From assembly GCA_002779605.1 (NCBI GenBank), contig PEWE01000004.1, forward strand, positions 19,498-83,497: a stretch of 64,000 nucleotides of DNA, read 5' to 3'. Position numbers and translations under genes: made by a program. Positions 9,313 through 16,862 of the stretch are shown here, piece after piece. The notes beneath the pieces were generated by a model that worked only from the letters and a program-made list of their open reading frames with translations, searched no databases and was not told where the DNA came from. This DNA comes from Zetaproteobacteria bacterium CG06_land_8_20_14_3_00_59_53. Its GTDB lineage: Bacteria; Pseudomonadota; Zetaproteobacteria; Mariprofundales; Mariprofundaceae. The stretch's first letter is position 1; every line of letters starts with the position of its first letter.

Positions 9313-10479
9313 ATGCTTGAGCGCATGCAAGCCCCCCCGATCATCCTCGGCATCATGTCCGGCACCTCCGCCGACGGCATCGATGTGGCCGTGATGCGCA
9401 TGACAAAAAAAACCGAGCTGCTGCATTTCCTTTCCCTGCCGATGCCGCCGGAGCTGCGCGAACCGATCCTGCGACTGGCCGAGCCCGGGGTGAACGAGAT
9501 CGAGCTGATGGGCGCACTGCATGTCCGCCTCGGCCACGCCTATGCCCATGCCGCACTGCAAGCCATCGAGGCCGCGGGCCTGAAGACAGGCGACATCGCC
9601 GCCATCGGCTGCCACGGCCAGACCATCCGGCACCGTCCGGGAGAACGCCACCCCTTCACGATGCAGATCGGCTGTGCGGCAACGATTGCCGAGCGCACCG
9701 GCATCACCACGGTCGATGATTTCCGCAGCCGCGACATCGCCGCCGGCGGTCAGGGCGCGCCGCTCGTGCCCTTTGCACACCGCCGCCTGTTCGCTTCGGA
9801 AGATACGGATATCGCCGTGCTGAATATCGGCGGCATCGCCAATATCACCTGGCTGGGCAGGGACGGCAGCACCAGCGGCTTTGATTGCGGGCCGGGCAAT
9901 ATGCTGATGGATGTGCTGATGCTGGAGCTGTCAGACGGGCGCAACGGCTTTGATGAAGACGGCGCACTGGCCGCCTCTGGGGCCGTCAGCCAGCCCTTGC
10001 TGGACAAGCTGCTGGCACACCCCTTCCTCAGCAAACGGCCGCCGAAATCCACCGGACGCGAGGACTTCGGTAGTGCGGTGGCGGATATCATCCTCGCCTG
10101 GCCGGAGATCAGCGATGCCGACCGGCTGGCCACAGCCTGCGAGCTGACGGCAAGGTCAATCGCCGACTGCATCCGTTTTCTTCCCGCAGCGCCCGCACGA
10201 TGGCTGGTCTGCGGCGGCGGCGCGCGCAATAGCCATCTGATGCAAAGCCTCGCCGGTAAGCTTGCTCCGGCAGATGTTTGCGGCACCGAATCGCGCGGTA
10301 TGTCCGGACAGGCCGTGGAGGCTGCATGCTTCGCCATGCTGGCCATGCAAACCCTGTGCGGCTCAGCCAATACCCTCGCCGCAGTCACCGGAGCCTCGCA
10401 TGATGTGTGCGGCGGAAGCATCCACCCCGGAGCCAACTGGCCGCTTGTTTTACAGGACATCCCGACTTGGACCCGCTGA
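9313..10479 (+). CDS. anmK: Anhydro-N-acetylmuramic acid kinase
   Basis: A protein of about 388 aa. The sugar-kinase phosphate-binding motif GIMSGTSADGID lies at about residues 13-24. Later come GCHGQTIRHRP, VLNIGGIANIT, DCGPGNMLMD and CGGGARNSHLM, all as in AnmK. The enzyme cleaves and phosphorylates anhydroMurNAc recovered from murein turnover to MurNAc-6-phosphate. ATG at 9313 is used here. An upstream TTG (9304) and a closer ATG (9325) are alternatives, and none has a strong ribosome site. The 3' end overlaps the next gene. Confidence 0.94.
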   Translation: MLERMQAPPIILGIMSGTSADGIDVAVMRMTKKTELLHFLSLPMPPELREPILRLAEPGVNEIELMGALHVRLGHAYAHAALQAIEAAGLKTGDIAAIGCHGQTIRHRPGERHPFTMQIGCAATIAERTGITTVDDFRSRDIAAGGQGAPLVPFAHRRLFASEDTDIAVLNIGGIANITWLGRDGSTSGFDCGPGNMLMDVLMLELSDGRNGFDEDGALAASGAVSQPLLDKLLAHPFLSKRPPKSTGREDFGSAVADIILAWPEISDADRLATACELTARSIADCIRFLPAAPARWLVCGGGARNSHLMQSLAGKLAPADVCGTESRGMSGQAVEAACFAMLAMQTLCGSANTLAAVTGASHDVCGGSIHPGANWPLVLQDIPTWTR

Positions 10480-11471
10480 CCCACGCCATCTCCGGCTCGG
10501 TGCTGGCCCGCGCCCTGCCGGGCAGGCCGCTGCCGGTATCGCAAGTGATCTTGCTGGTGCTGTTCACCATGGCGCCGGATGCGGATTTCGCTCTTAAATT
10601 CATCTCGGATACGACCTATCTGCAATACCACCGTGGCGTCACCCACTCGCTGCTGATGCTGCCGCTATGGACATGGTTGATTTATTCGCTGCTTCCCGCC
10701 CCGCGTGCGGTGTTCGATACCAAGCCGTCACGCCTGCCCGCATGGCTGATCGCCGCCGCCATCGCGCTGCATATCTTCCTCGATCTGATCACCTCGTTCG
10801 GCACCATGCTGCTGGCCCCCTTTTCCGACTGGCGCGCCGCCCTCGACCTGCTGTTCATCATCGATCCGCTGTTCACCGCCTGCCTGCTGCTTCCCATGCT
10901 CGCAGCCGCCGTCCGGCCTCAGCATGCGCGGGCATGTGCCCTCTCAGCCCTGCTGCTCGCCGGAGGCTATCTGGGACTGTCGGTGTCGGCGCACGATAAG
11001 GCTGTTGAACTGGCGCGCAGCGAGCGGCCCGGCGCACAGGGCTATGCCGCCCTGCCGCTGCCCTTTTCCCCCTTCCACTGGCAGCTGGTCGCCACATGGC
11101 CGGATCACTACACGCGCAGCGCGGTGAATCTGAAGCCGGGCTTTGCCGGCAGCGCCCCGCTGTTTCCGCAATCCTTCATTGATAAGCACATGCCGCCGCT
11201 GCAAACAGCCGATCATCTGCAATGGCAGCGCCTGCCATCCATGCAGGCTGTAGCCGGACTCGACAGTCTGCCCGGCGTGGCCTTTTACCGCTGGTTCGCG
11301 CGCTTTCCGGTATTGTTAGGCAGGGACGACAGGCACATCGTATTCGGCGATCTGCGCTTCGGCGCCGGCATGGATGGTGCCGAGTCCCCGTTCATGATGC
11401 AGATCGATCTGGGAGACACCCCCTCCGCATGGTTGATCTGGCGGGAGGGAAAACGGAGCGCACTGCCATGA
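10467..11471 (+). CDS. YdjM-like (DUF457) integral membrane metal-dependent hydrolase
   Basis: A protein of about 334 aa starting TTG GAC CCG CTG ACC CAC, giving MDPLTHAISGSVLARAL, the typical N-terminus of this family. HRGVTHSLLMLPLW (HxxxTH) and HIFLDLITSFGTMLLAPFSDWRAALD follow. There are at least four hydrophobic helices and a periplasmic C-terminal portion. The frame can be opened at a GTG at 10407, but TTG 10467 gives the conserved start and has AGGA upstream. It overlaps the anmK stop by 13 bp. The substrate of this family is not established. Confidence 0.82.
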   Translation: MDPLTHAISGSVLARALPGRPLPVSQVILLVLFTMAPDADFALKFISDTTYLQYHRGVTHSLLMLPLWTWLIYSLLPAPRAVFDTKPSRLPAWLIAAAIALHIFLDLITSFGTMLLAPFSDWRAALDLLFIIDPLFTACLLLPMLAAAVRPQHARACALSALLLAGGYLGLSVSAHDKAVELARSERPGAQGYAALPLPFSPFHWQLVATWPDHYTRSAVNLKPGFAGSAPLFPQSFIDKHMPPLQTADHLQWQRLPSMQAVAGLDSLPGVAFYRWFARFPVLLGRDDRHIVFGDLRFGAGMDGAESPFMMQIDLGDTPSAWLIWREGKRSALP

Positions 11472-11529
11472 TCGCTAGGCAAGCAGCTTCCCCATTGACT
11501 GTCCTGCACAGCTTCGCAAACTCTTACCC

Positions 11530-12477
11530 ATGCGCATCCTGCTGACATTGCTGCTGAGCCTCACCTGCATGCCGCTATGCGTGCAGGCTGAAAACCAGAG
11601 CCCTTCAGCAACGAATCCGCAAACAGACCCTGCGCATGCGGAATGCGATGCCATCGGAGCCAAACTGGGCAGTGTGAGCGTCGCCGGTTGTCACGCCGCC
11701 GGCCTACAGACCAGTGATACCAGTTCGGTAAAGGGTCAGCCGATCCTGATGCGCGAGTTCCCTCCGATGGATAGCAGACTGCCGCAGGCACGCGTACTGC
11801 TGATCGGCGGCATTCACGGCGATGAATATTCCTCGGTCAGTATCGTATTCAAGTGGATGAATATCCTGAATCAGTACCATTCCGGCCTGTTCCATTGGCA
11901 TATCGTGCCACTGCTCAACCCCGACGGTCTGTTGCAGCGTCATTCTTCCCGTCTGAACGCCAACGGCGTTGACCTGAACCGCAACTTCCCGACCCCCGAC
12001 TGGTATGCACAGACACGCGATTACTGGGAGCGCCGCACCGGCAAGGACCCGCGCCGCTATCCGGGCGAGGCCGCGCTCAGCGAGCCGGAATCGCGCTGGT
12101 TGTATGAAGAGATCCGCAGCTTCAAACCGGACGTCATCATCTCGGTGCATGCACCCTACGGCGTGCTGGATTTCGACGGGCCGCCCAAGCCGCCGCATCA
12201 CATGGGTTACCTGCATCTGAACCTGCTGGGCACCTATCCCGGCTCGCTGGGCAATTGCGCGGGCGTGCAACACCGCATCCCGGTGATCACCATGGAATTA
12301 CCGAGCGCCGGCATCATGCCGAGCGAGTCTGAAATCAATCGCATGTGGACGGATATGATCCGCTGGATGATCGCCAATCTCCCCAAACAGGACACGCAGG
12401 ATGCCTATGCGTCATTCGATGCCATCGAACAGGGCTTGAGTCCGAAACCCGGAACGCACAGGGCCAGCGGCGGCTAA
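11530..12477 (+). CDS. Secreted M14-family zinc carboxypeptidase-like protein (MpaA-like)
   Basis: A 315-aa protein with a signal peptide (MRILLTLLLSLTCMPLCVQA). It has the metallocarboxypeptidase motif HGDE (residues 96-99, HxxE), VDLNRNFPTPDW for substrate binding, a downstream zinc ligand in ISVHAPYG, and a catalytic Glu in TMELPSAG. The family hydrolyses C-terminal or murein-tripeptide bonds; MpaA cuts the Glu-meso-diaminopimelate bond. Following anmK it would fit murein recycling, but the signal peptide places this copy in the periplasm, unlike cytoplasmic MpaA. Exact substrate unknown. Confidence 0.82.
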   Translation: MRILLTLLLSLTCMPLCVQAENQSPSATNPQTDPAHAECDAIGAKLGSVSVAGCHAAGLQTSDTSSVKGQPILMREFPPMDSRLPQARVLLIGGIHGDEYSSVSIVFKWMNILNQYHSGLFHWHIVPLLNPDGLLQRHSSRLNANGVDLNRNFPTPDWYAQTRDYWERRTGKDPRRYPGEAALSEPESRWLYEEIRSFKPDVIISVHAPYGVLDFDGPPKPPHHMGYLHLNLLGTYPGSLGNCAGVQHRIPVITMELPSAGIMPSESEINRMWTDMIRWMIANLPKQDTQDAYASFDAIEQGLSPKPGTHRASGG

Positions 12478-12497
12478 TTCAGATCAACCGGACCGGG

Positions 12498-12785
12498 TCA
12501 AGCCAGCGGCCCGTCGAGAAAGGAAACATCCTCCCAAGCCTGCGTAGGATTGCCGTGGGCATCGCGGAAACGCAGATTCTGCACACGCGGGACGCGGCGA
12601 TGCGCCCTTCCATAGCTGTCTTCCTGCATTTCTGTGCCTGAATCGGCGGAAAGTATCATCATGTCCTCAACGAACACGATATCGCTGATCTCATAGACCT
12701 CGCCGAGATAACGCACCCGCCGACCGACCAGTGCGCACATGGCCTCTCTGTCCTGAACCAGTCCTTGCAATGCCGGGTCGCTCAT
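12498..12785 (-). CDS. Small conserved-looking protein of unknown function
   Basis: A 95-aa ORF with ATG start, no signal peptide and no membrane helix. It begins MSDPALQGLVQDREAMCALV, then LVGRRVRYLGEVYEISDIVFVEDMMILSA, which reads like a short SH3-like or Tudor-like beta barrel. It ends 20 bp from the M14 peptidase stop (convergent) and diverges from the DUF971 gene. The codon use looks like that of its neighbours, which favours a real gene. I do not recognise a family. Confidence 0.6.
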   Translation of the reverse strand: MSDPALQGLVQDREAMCALVGRRVRYLGEVYEISDIVFVEDMMILSADSGTEMQEDSYGRAHRRVPRVQNLRFRDAHGNPTQAWEDVSFLDGPLA

Positions 12786-12847
12786 TTCATGCTCCTTGCC
12801 CGACGGACCTATGCATCACAGACCCGCCTTGCTCCCACGGAGGAAGT

Positions 12848-13192
12848 ATGCCACAAACCCTTCCCGTCGCCATGCGTAATTACAATGCCGACGGCCGTCT
12901 TGAGATCGACTGGTCGGACGGACATCACAGCTTCTACAGCCATGAGTGGCTGCGCGTGCAATGCCCGTGCGCCGATTGCCGGGGGCATACACCGGAGCAG
13001 GCCAGGGTGATCACCGGCAAGGAAGCCGTGCGCATCACCGCTGTCGAGCCGGTCGGCAACTATGCCCTGAGAATCAGCTTCGACGACGGTCACAATACCG
13101 GCCTGTACGAGTTTTCCGGCCTGCGTCAGGATTTGTGCCGCTGCGCAGCCTGCGTCGCAGCAGATTCAGAAACAGAGACCACAACGGCATGA
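12848..13192 (+). CDS. DUF971 domain protein (GBBH-like N-terminal domain)
   Basis: A 114-aa protein with the typical DUF971 pattern: LEIDWSDGHHSFYSHEWLRVQCPCADCRG, shown by its key Cys-Pro-Cys-x2-Cys cluster, then SFDDGHNTGLYEFSGLRQ and LCRCAAC at the end. The fold is shared with the N-terminal domain of gamma-butyrobetaine hydroxylase and is sometimes associated with iron-sulfur metabolism. The Cys clusters could bind metal. A strong GGAGGAAG site at 12839-12846 decides the start. Its stop overlaps the mscS-like start (ATGA). Confidence 0.88.
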   Translation: MPQTLPVAMRNYNADGRLEIDWSDGHHSFYSHEWLRVQCPCADCRGHTPEQARVITGKEAVRITAVEPVGNYALRISFDDGHNTGLYEFSGLRQDLCRCAACVAADSETETTTA

Positions 13193-14283
13193 TCGAGGCC
13201 TGGGGCGAGCTGCAACATGTGATGTTTCTTGATATCCCGGCAAGCCGCTGGATCGCCGCACTGCTGATCCTGTTTATCACCATTGTCGGCCGGCAATCCT
13301 TGCTCTGGCTGTTTGCACGACTCACCCGGAGCATCGCATCGCGTACCGCCACCCATCTGGATAATGTGCTGCTGGATGCGGCCGGAAAACCGGCCGGCTG
13401 GCTGCTCTATGTGCTCGGCATCCTGGCCACGCTGCATGTGCTCAATCCGCCCGAGTCTATTTTCCCGCTGATGCCGCTGGTTGACAGCATCGGCAGGATT
13501 CTCTCCCTTGCCAATGCAGCCTGGTTTTTGTGGCGGCTGATCGACGGGCTCTCGGCCCACCTTAGCGCCCGCGCCGCACAAACGGATTCGACACTGGACG
13601 ACCAGCTGGTGCCCTTCGTGACCAAGACACTCAAAATCTTCATCGTCATCACCGCCGTGCTGGTTATCGCGCAGAACATGGGCTATTCGATTTCCGGCCT
13701 GATCGCCTCGCTCGGCATCGGCGGCATCGCCGTGGCCATGGCGGCGCGCGACACCATCGCCAATGTGTTCGGCTCGATCATGATTCTGGTGGACCGCCCG
13801 TTCGCCATCGGCGACTGGATCAAGGCCGGCGATTTCGAGGGCGTGGTGGAAGAGATCGGCTTCCGCTCCACACGCATCCGCACCTTCGAGCATACACTGG
13901 TGAATGTGCCAAACTCGCTGCTGGCCAATATGGTGATTGATAACATCGATGCACGCAGCAAGCGCCGCATCAAAATGCGCATCGGCCTGACCTACAGCAC
14001 CACCCCGGAGCAGATGCAGCAGGCCATCGAAGGCATCGAGGCGATCCTTGAGAAACACCCCGGCGTGGATCAGGACTTCAAGCTGGTGAAATTTGATGAA
14101 TTTACTGATTCCTCGCTATCCATCTTCCTGTATTACTTCTCGGCCTCGAAGAACTGGGCCGACTACCTGCAGGTACGTCAGGAAGTGAACAAGCGGATCA
14201 TGCACCTGCTCGAATCCATGCAGCTGGATTTCGCCTTCCCGACGCGCACCCTGCATGTGCAGGGAAGCCTGTCCGGGGAATAA
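13189..14283 (+). CDS. MscS-family small-conductance mechanosensitive channel
   Basis: A 364-aa protein. Several N-terminal helices are followed by the pore helix region GLIASLGIGGIAVAMAARDTIANVFGSI, with regular Gly/Ala packing, and then the beta domain (DRPFAIGDWIKAGDFEGVVEEIGFRSTRIR, key features FxxGDWI and GxVExIGxRST). The C-terminal alpha-beta domain is present. MscS channels open under membrane tension and release solutes on osmotic downshift. The ATG overlaps the DUF971 stop, so the two are translationally coupled. I see no reason to link them functionally. Confidence 0.93.
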   Translation: MIEAWGELQHVMFLDIPASRWIAALLILFITIVGRQSLLWLFARLTRSIASRTATHLDNVLLDAAGKPAGWLLYVLGILATLHVLNPPESIFPLMPLVDSIGRILSLANAAWFLWRLIDGLSAHLSARAAQTDSTLDDQLVPFVTKTLKIFIVITAVLVIAQNMGYSISGLIASLGIGGIAVAMAARDTIANVFGSIMILVDRPFAIGDWIKAGDFEGVVEEIGFRSTRIRTFEHTLVNVPNSLLANMVIDNIDARSKRRIKMRIGLTYSTTPEQMQQAIEGIEAILEKHPGVDQDFKLVKFDEFTDSSLSIFLYYFSASKNWADYLQVRQEVNKRIMHLLESMQLDFAFPTRTLHVQGSLSGE

Positions 14284-14405
14284 ACCCCGGTCTTTACGCT
14301 ATCGTTACATTGTTTTGCCGCCCTGTTACCAAGCCGGCGCGCTCGTAAACATTACGGTAGCCATAGTTCTCCACATCGAGGGACACTTCCCCGAAGGAGA
14401 ACAAC

Positions 14406-14819
14406 ATGAAACGAATCATCACCGCAGCCCTGTTGAGCACCGCCCTGCTGGCAGCGCCCATGGCTCAGGCAGCCTCCTATCAGGATCGCACCATGGCCAC
14501 CGGCGCCGTGGTCGGCGCAACCGCAGGAGCTGTTGTCGGCTCGAACAGCAATCAGGCAGTCGAAGGCGCCATCTTCGGCGCGGTACTGGGCACCATCGCC
14601 GGAGCGATGATCGCCAGCGCCAACCAGCCGGCCTACCAGCAGGTATACGTCGCCCAGCCGCAACATCACTACAGGCCGACGGCATACCACTATCAGCCGC
14701 GGGTGCAGCATTACCGCCCTGTGGCGCAGCGCGTGGTCTATGTCCAGCCGGCTCCGCGTCGCGTCGAACACCGCGCCGCACCGCGCAGCTACGGCCACGG
14801 TTACGGCGACAGGGATTGA
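14406..14819 (+). CDS. Secreted glycine-zipper protein with His/Tyr/Gln/Arg-rich tail
   Basis: A 137-aa protein. The signal peptide is MKRIITAALLSTALLAAPMAQA. Residues about 31-70 form a glycine-zipper segment (GAVVGATAGAVVG and GAIFGAVLGTIAGAMI), which would pack as a membrane hairpin, as in Rick_17kDa/SlyB-like proteins. The remaining ~65 residues are rich in His, Tyr, Gln, Pro and Arg. The ribosome site GAAGGAG precedes the ATG. The gene stands alone and is followed by a strong terminator. Role unknown; envelope stress or metal binding are only guesses. Confidence 0.75.
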   Translation: MKRIITAALLSTALLAAPMAQAASYQDRTMATGAVVGATAGAVVGSNSNQAVEGAIFGAVLGTIAGAMIASANQPAYQQVYVAQPQHHYRPTAYHYQPRVQHYRPVAQRVVYVQPAPRRVEHRAAPRSYGHGYGDRD

Positions 14820-14857
14820 GCCTGCTTATCCCCCGGCCGCTTACCGGCCCCTCCGGC

Positions 14858-14890
14858 AAACGCCTCCCCATCGGGAGGCGTTTGTTTTTC
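14858..14890 (+). terminator. Rho-independent terminator after the glycine-zipper gene
   Basis: An 11-bp perfect stem (14858-14868 with 14873-14883, arm AAACGCCTCCC) closes a CATC loop and is followed by GTTTTTC. It ends the 14406-14819 transcript before rnhA. Confidence 0.88.
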
Positions 14891-14944
14891 TGATGGCAGT
14901 GTTTGATGGGTGCACAGGCAGGCATTTGCCGTCACAATCGGCGC

Positions 14945-15397
14945 ATGAGCGATAAACCAGTAGTCGAGGCTTTTACCGACGGCGCGTGTTCGGGCAATCC
15001 AGGACCCGGCGGCTGGGGAGCGCTGCTGCGCATGGGCGCCAATGAGAAGGAACTCTTCGGCGGCGAGACGCACACCACCAACCAGCGCATGGAGGTCAAG
15101 GCCGCCATCGAAGCTCTCAAGGCCCTGAAGAAGCCGTGCCGCATCACCATCCATTCCGACTCGAAATATGTCGTGCAGGGCATGACCGAATGGATCCACG
15201 GCTGGAAAAAGAACGGCTGGAAGAATGCCGCGAGGAAGCCGGTCTCCAATCAGGACCTGTGGCAGGAACTGGATGCCGCCGCAGCTGGACACGATGTGCG
15301 CTGGCAGTGGGTCAAGGGCCATGCCGGCCACGCCGAAAACGAACGCGCCGATGAACTGGCAAGGCGCGGCGTCCCTTCAGCTAAACCTACGGATTGA
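14945..15397 (+). CDS. rnhA: Ribonuclease HI
   Basis: A 150-aa protein, close to the usual RNase HI length. The first catalytic Asp is in [19 protein letters not shown] (D12), the Glu in [13 protein letters not shown], the second Asp in [12 protein letters not shown], and the fourth carboxylate in [12 protein letters not shown]. The basic protrusion [12 protein letters not shown] is present. It removes RNA from RNA-DNA hybrids. The ATG at 14945 is used because the frame upstream to 14903 adds non-conserved residues. Confidence 0.95.
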   Translation: MSDKPVVEAFTDGACSGNPGPGGWGALLRMGANEKELFGGETHTTNQRMEVKAAIEALKALKKPCRITIHSDSKYVVQGMTEWIHGWKKNGWKNAARKPVSNQDLWQELDAAAAGHDVRWQWVKGHAGHAENERADELARRGVPSAKPTD

Positions 15398-15408
15398 TTC
15401 AACACAGA

Positions 15409-15432
15409 ATGGCGGGGCCGAAGCCCCGCCAT
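15409..15432. terminator. Hairpin between convergent rnhA and the TIGR04073-like gene
   Basis: A perfect 10-bp stem ATGGCGGGGC / GCCCCGCCAT around a CGAA tetraloop. No T-tract is seen on the + side and only a weak one on the - side. Its place between two convergent genes suggests a bidirectional terminator. Confidence 0.65.
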
Positions 15433-15453
15433 CAAGCCGTCAAATGGACGACG

Positions 15454-15816
15454 CTATTTTGCTCCGTAGGTCGTCTCTGTATCGAACGGGTCCCAGACAT
15501 AACGCGGATGCACATATTCCGGATTCGGAACAAAGAAGGTGACCAGTTCCACGGCACCCACCACGGTACGTCCGATGGTATGCATCACACCCTTGGCCAG
15601 CCCTACGGTCAGCCCGTAACCGATATTCTGAGCCTTGCTGGTATTGGAAATCTCCTTGGGCAGCTCAACCCAGCCGGTCACTGTGTTGGCAAAACCGCGG
15701 GCGAATTTATCGGCAACACCGGTGGTGTAGTCGCTGGCCACGGCCGATGGAATCGCTATCACGAACAGTGCTGCAAACATCGTCGCCAGAGACATCATTC
15801 TGAAAGTCTGAAACAT
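15454..15816 (-). CDS. TIGR04073-like secreted protein (exosortase-system-associated family)
   Basis: A 120-aa protein with a signal peptide (MFQTFRMMSLATMFAALFVIAIPSAVA). The mature part has KFARGFANTVTGWVELPKEI, then GLTVGLAKGVMHTIGRTVVGAVELVTFFVPNP, and ends with a PRYVWDP segment, a pattern I associate with TIGR04073. The start at 15816 has a GAGGAGGT ribosome site (15822-15829); the 14 codons upstream are not needed. No exosortase or PEP-CTERM protein is seen in the window. The function of the family is unknown. Confidence 0.75.
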   Translation of the reverse strand: MFQTFRMMSLATMFAALFVIAIPSAVASDYTTGVADKFARGFANTVTGWVELPKEISNTSKAQNIGYGLTVGLAKGVMHTIGRTVVGAVELVTFFVPNPEYVHPRYVWDPFDTETTYGAK

Positions 15817-15946
15817 AGAAACCTCCTCGTTGAAAGTGCACCGAAGAAACCCGAACACCAGTGCTGCAAATCAGTGTAGACGAGCATGCTTGGCTTGCAA
15901 GCCGGTACCGGCAACAATGTTGCGCTCCAGCCACAGCGGAGTCTGC

Positions 15947-16828
15947 TCAGTGCTTTCTTGCCCTCGGATGCGCCGCATCGTAGATGCCGGTCAGCTTGTC
16001 GATATCCAGATGTGTATAGCGCTCGGTGGTGGACAGCGAGGCATGTCCGAGCAGTTCCTGAATGGCGCGCAGATCCACCCCTCCGGCCAGCAGATGCGTG
16101 GCAAAGGAGTGGCGCAGGCGATGCGGGGTGACGGCTGAATCGGCCCCGGTAGCCAGCGCCCTTGTCTTGAGCATGCGTTGCACGCTGCGCGTGGTAAGGC
16201 GGCCACCCGAGCGATTGAGAAACAGCGCATGCACATGCATATCGGGATTGGCCAGACGCTCCTGCAGATAGTCATCCAGCAAACGACTCACGCCTTCGGC
16301 CATCGGCGATATGCGTTCCTTGCCCCCCTTACCGCGCACACGCAGCTCGGCGGAAGGCATATCTATATCACCCAGATCAAGCCCCACCGCCTCGGACACA
16401 CGCAGGCCGCAGCCGTACATCACCGCAAGCAGCGCCGCATCGCGCAGATCGCTGCTTGCATCTGTGGGGTTGAGCAGCAGGGCCGTCTGTTCAGCAGAAA
16501 GGGTGCGCGGCAGGCGTTTGGCCTTCTTCGGAGGGGTCATGCCATCGGTGGGATTGGCATCGCACCAGCCGGCGCGCACCGCAGCATCGAACATGCTGCG
16601 CAGCGCGGACAACCGCCGTGCCAGACTGGCAGGCGCCCGGCCTGCGGCATGCTGCGCCACCAGCCAGTCCTGCGCATGCGAGCGCCGCACATCGGCAAGC
16701 GGCATTTCACCGGTCAGGGCGATAAAGGATTTAAGATCACGGCGGTAGGCATCCACCGTGTGCGGCGAGGCGAGACGGACGTCCCGCATCTGCCTGAGAA
16801 AGGCGACAATCGCCCCGGAAAGTTTCAT
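15947..16828 (-). CDS. xerC: Tyrosine recombinase XerC
   Basis: A 293-aa recombinase with a SAM-like N-terminal core-binding domain (LASPHTVDAYRRDLKSF) and a complete catalytic set: R143 (CGLRVSEA), K167 (RGKGGKERI), H236 and R239 (TPHRLRHSFATH), H262 (LLGHASLSTT), Y271 (TERYTHLD). The AHPRA end is typical of XerC. With XerD it resolves chromosome dimers at dif. It lies downstream of the DUF484-GGDEF gene, and DUF484 next to xerC is a widespread gammaproteobacterial arrangement. Nothing suggests it is an integron or phage integrase. Confidence 0.93.
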   Translation of the reverse strand: MKLSGAIVAFLRQMRDVRLASPHTVDAYRRDLKSFIALTGEMPLADVRRSHAQDWLVAQHAAGRAPASLARRLSALRSMFDAAVRAGWCDANPTDGMTPPKKAKRLPRTLSAEQTALLLNPTDASSDLRDAALLAVMYGCGLRVSEAVGLDLGDIDMPSAELRVRGKGGKERISPMAEGVSRLLDDYLQERLANPDMHVHALFLNRSGGRLTTRSVQRMLKTRALATGADSAVTPHRLRHSFATHLLAGGVDLRAIQELLGHASLSTTERYTHLDIDKLTGIYDAAHPRARKH

Positions 16829-16862
16829 TCGGCTCCGGCCTTCATACAGCCGCGCCCATCAT

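Noticed and set aside
15947..16828. Phage or integron integrase reading of the tyrosine recombinase
   Set aside because: The N-terminal domain, AHPRA end, DUF484 neighbour and absence of att sites or cargo fit chromosomal XerC.
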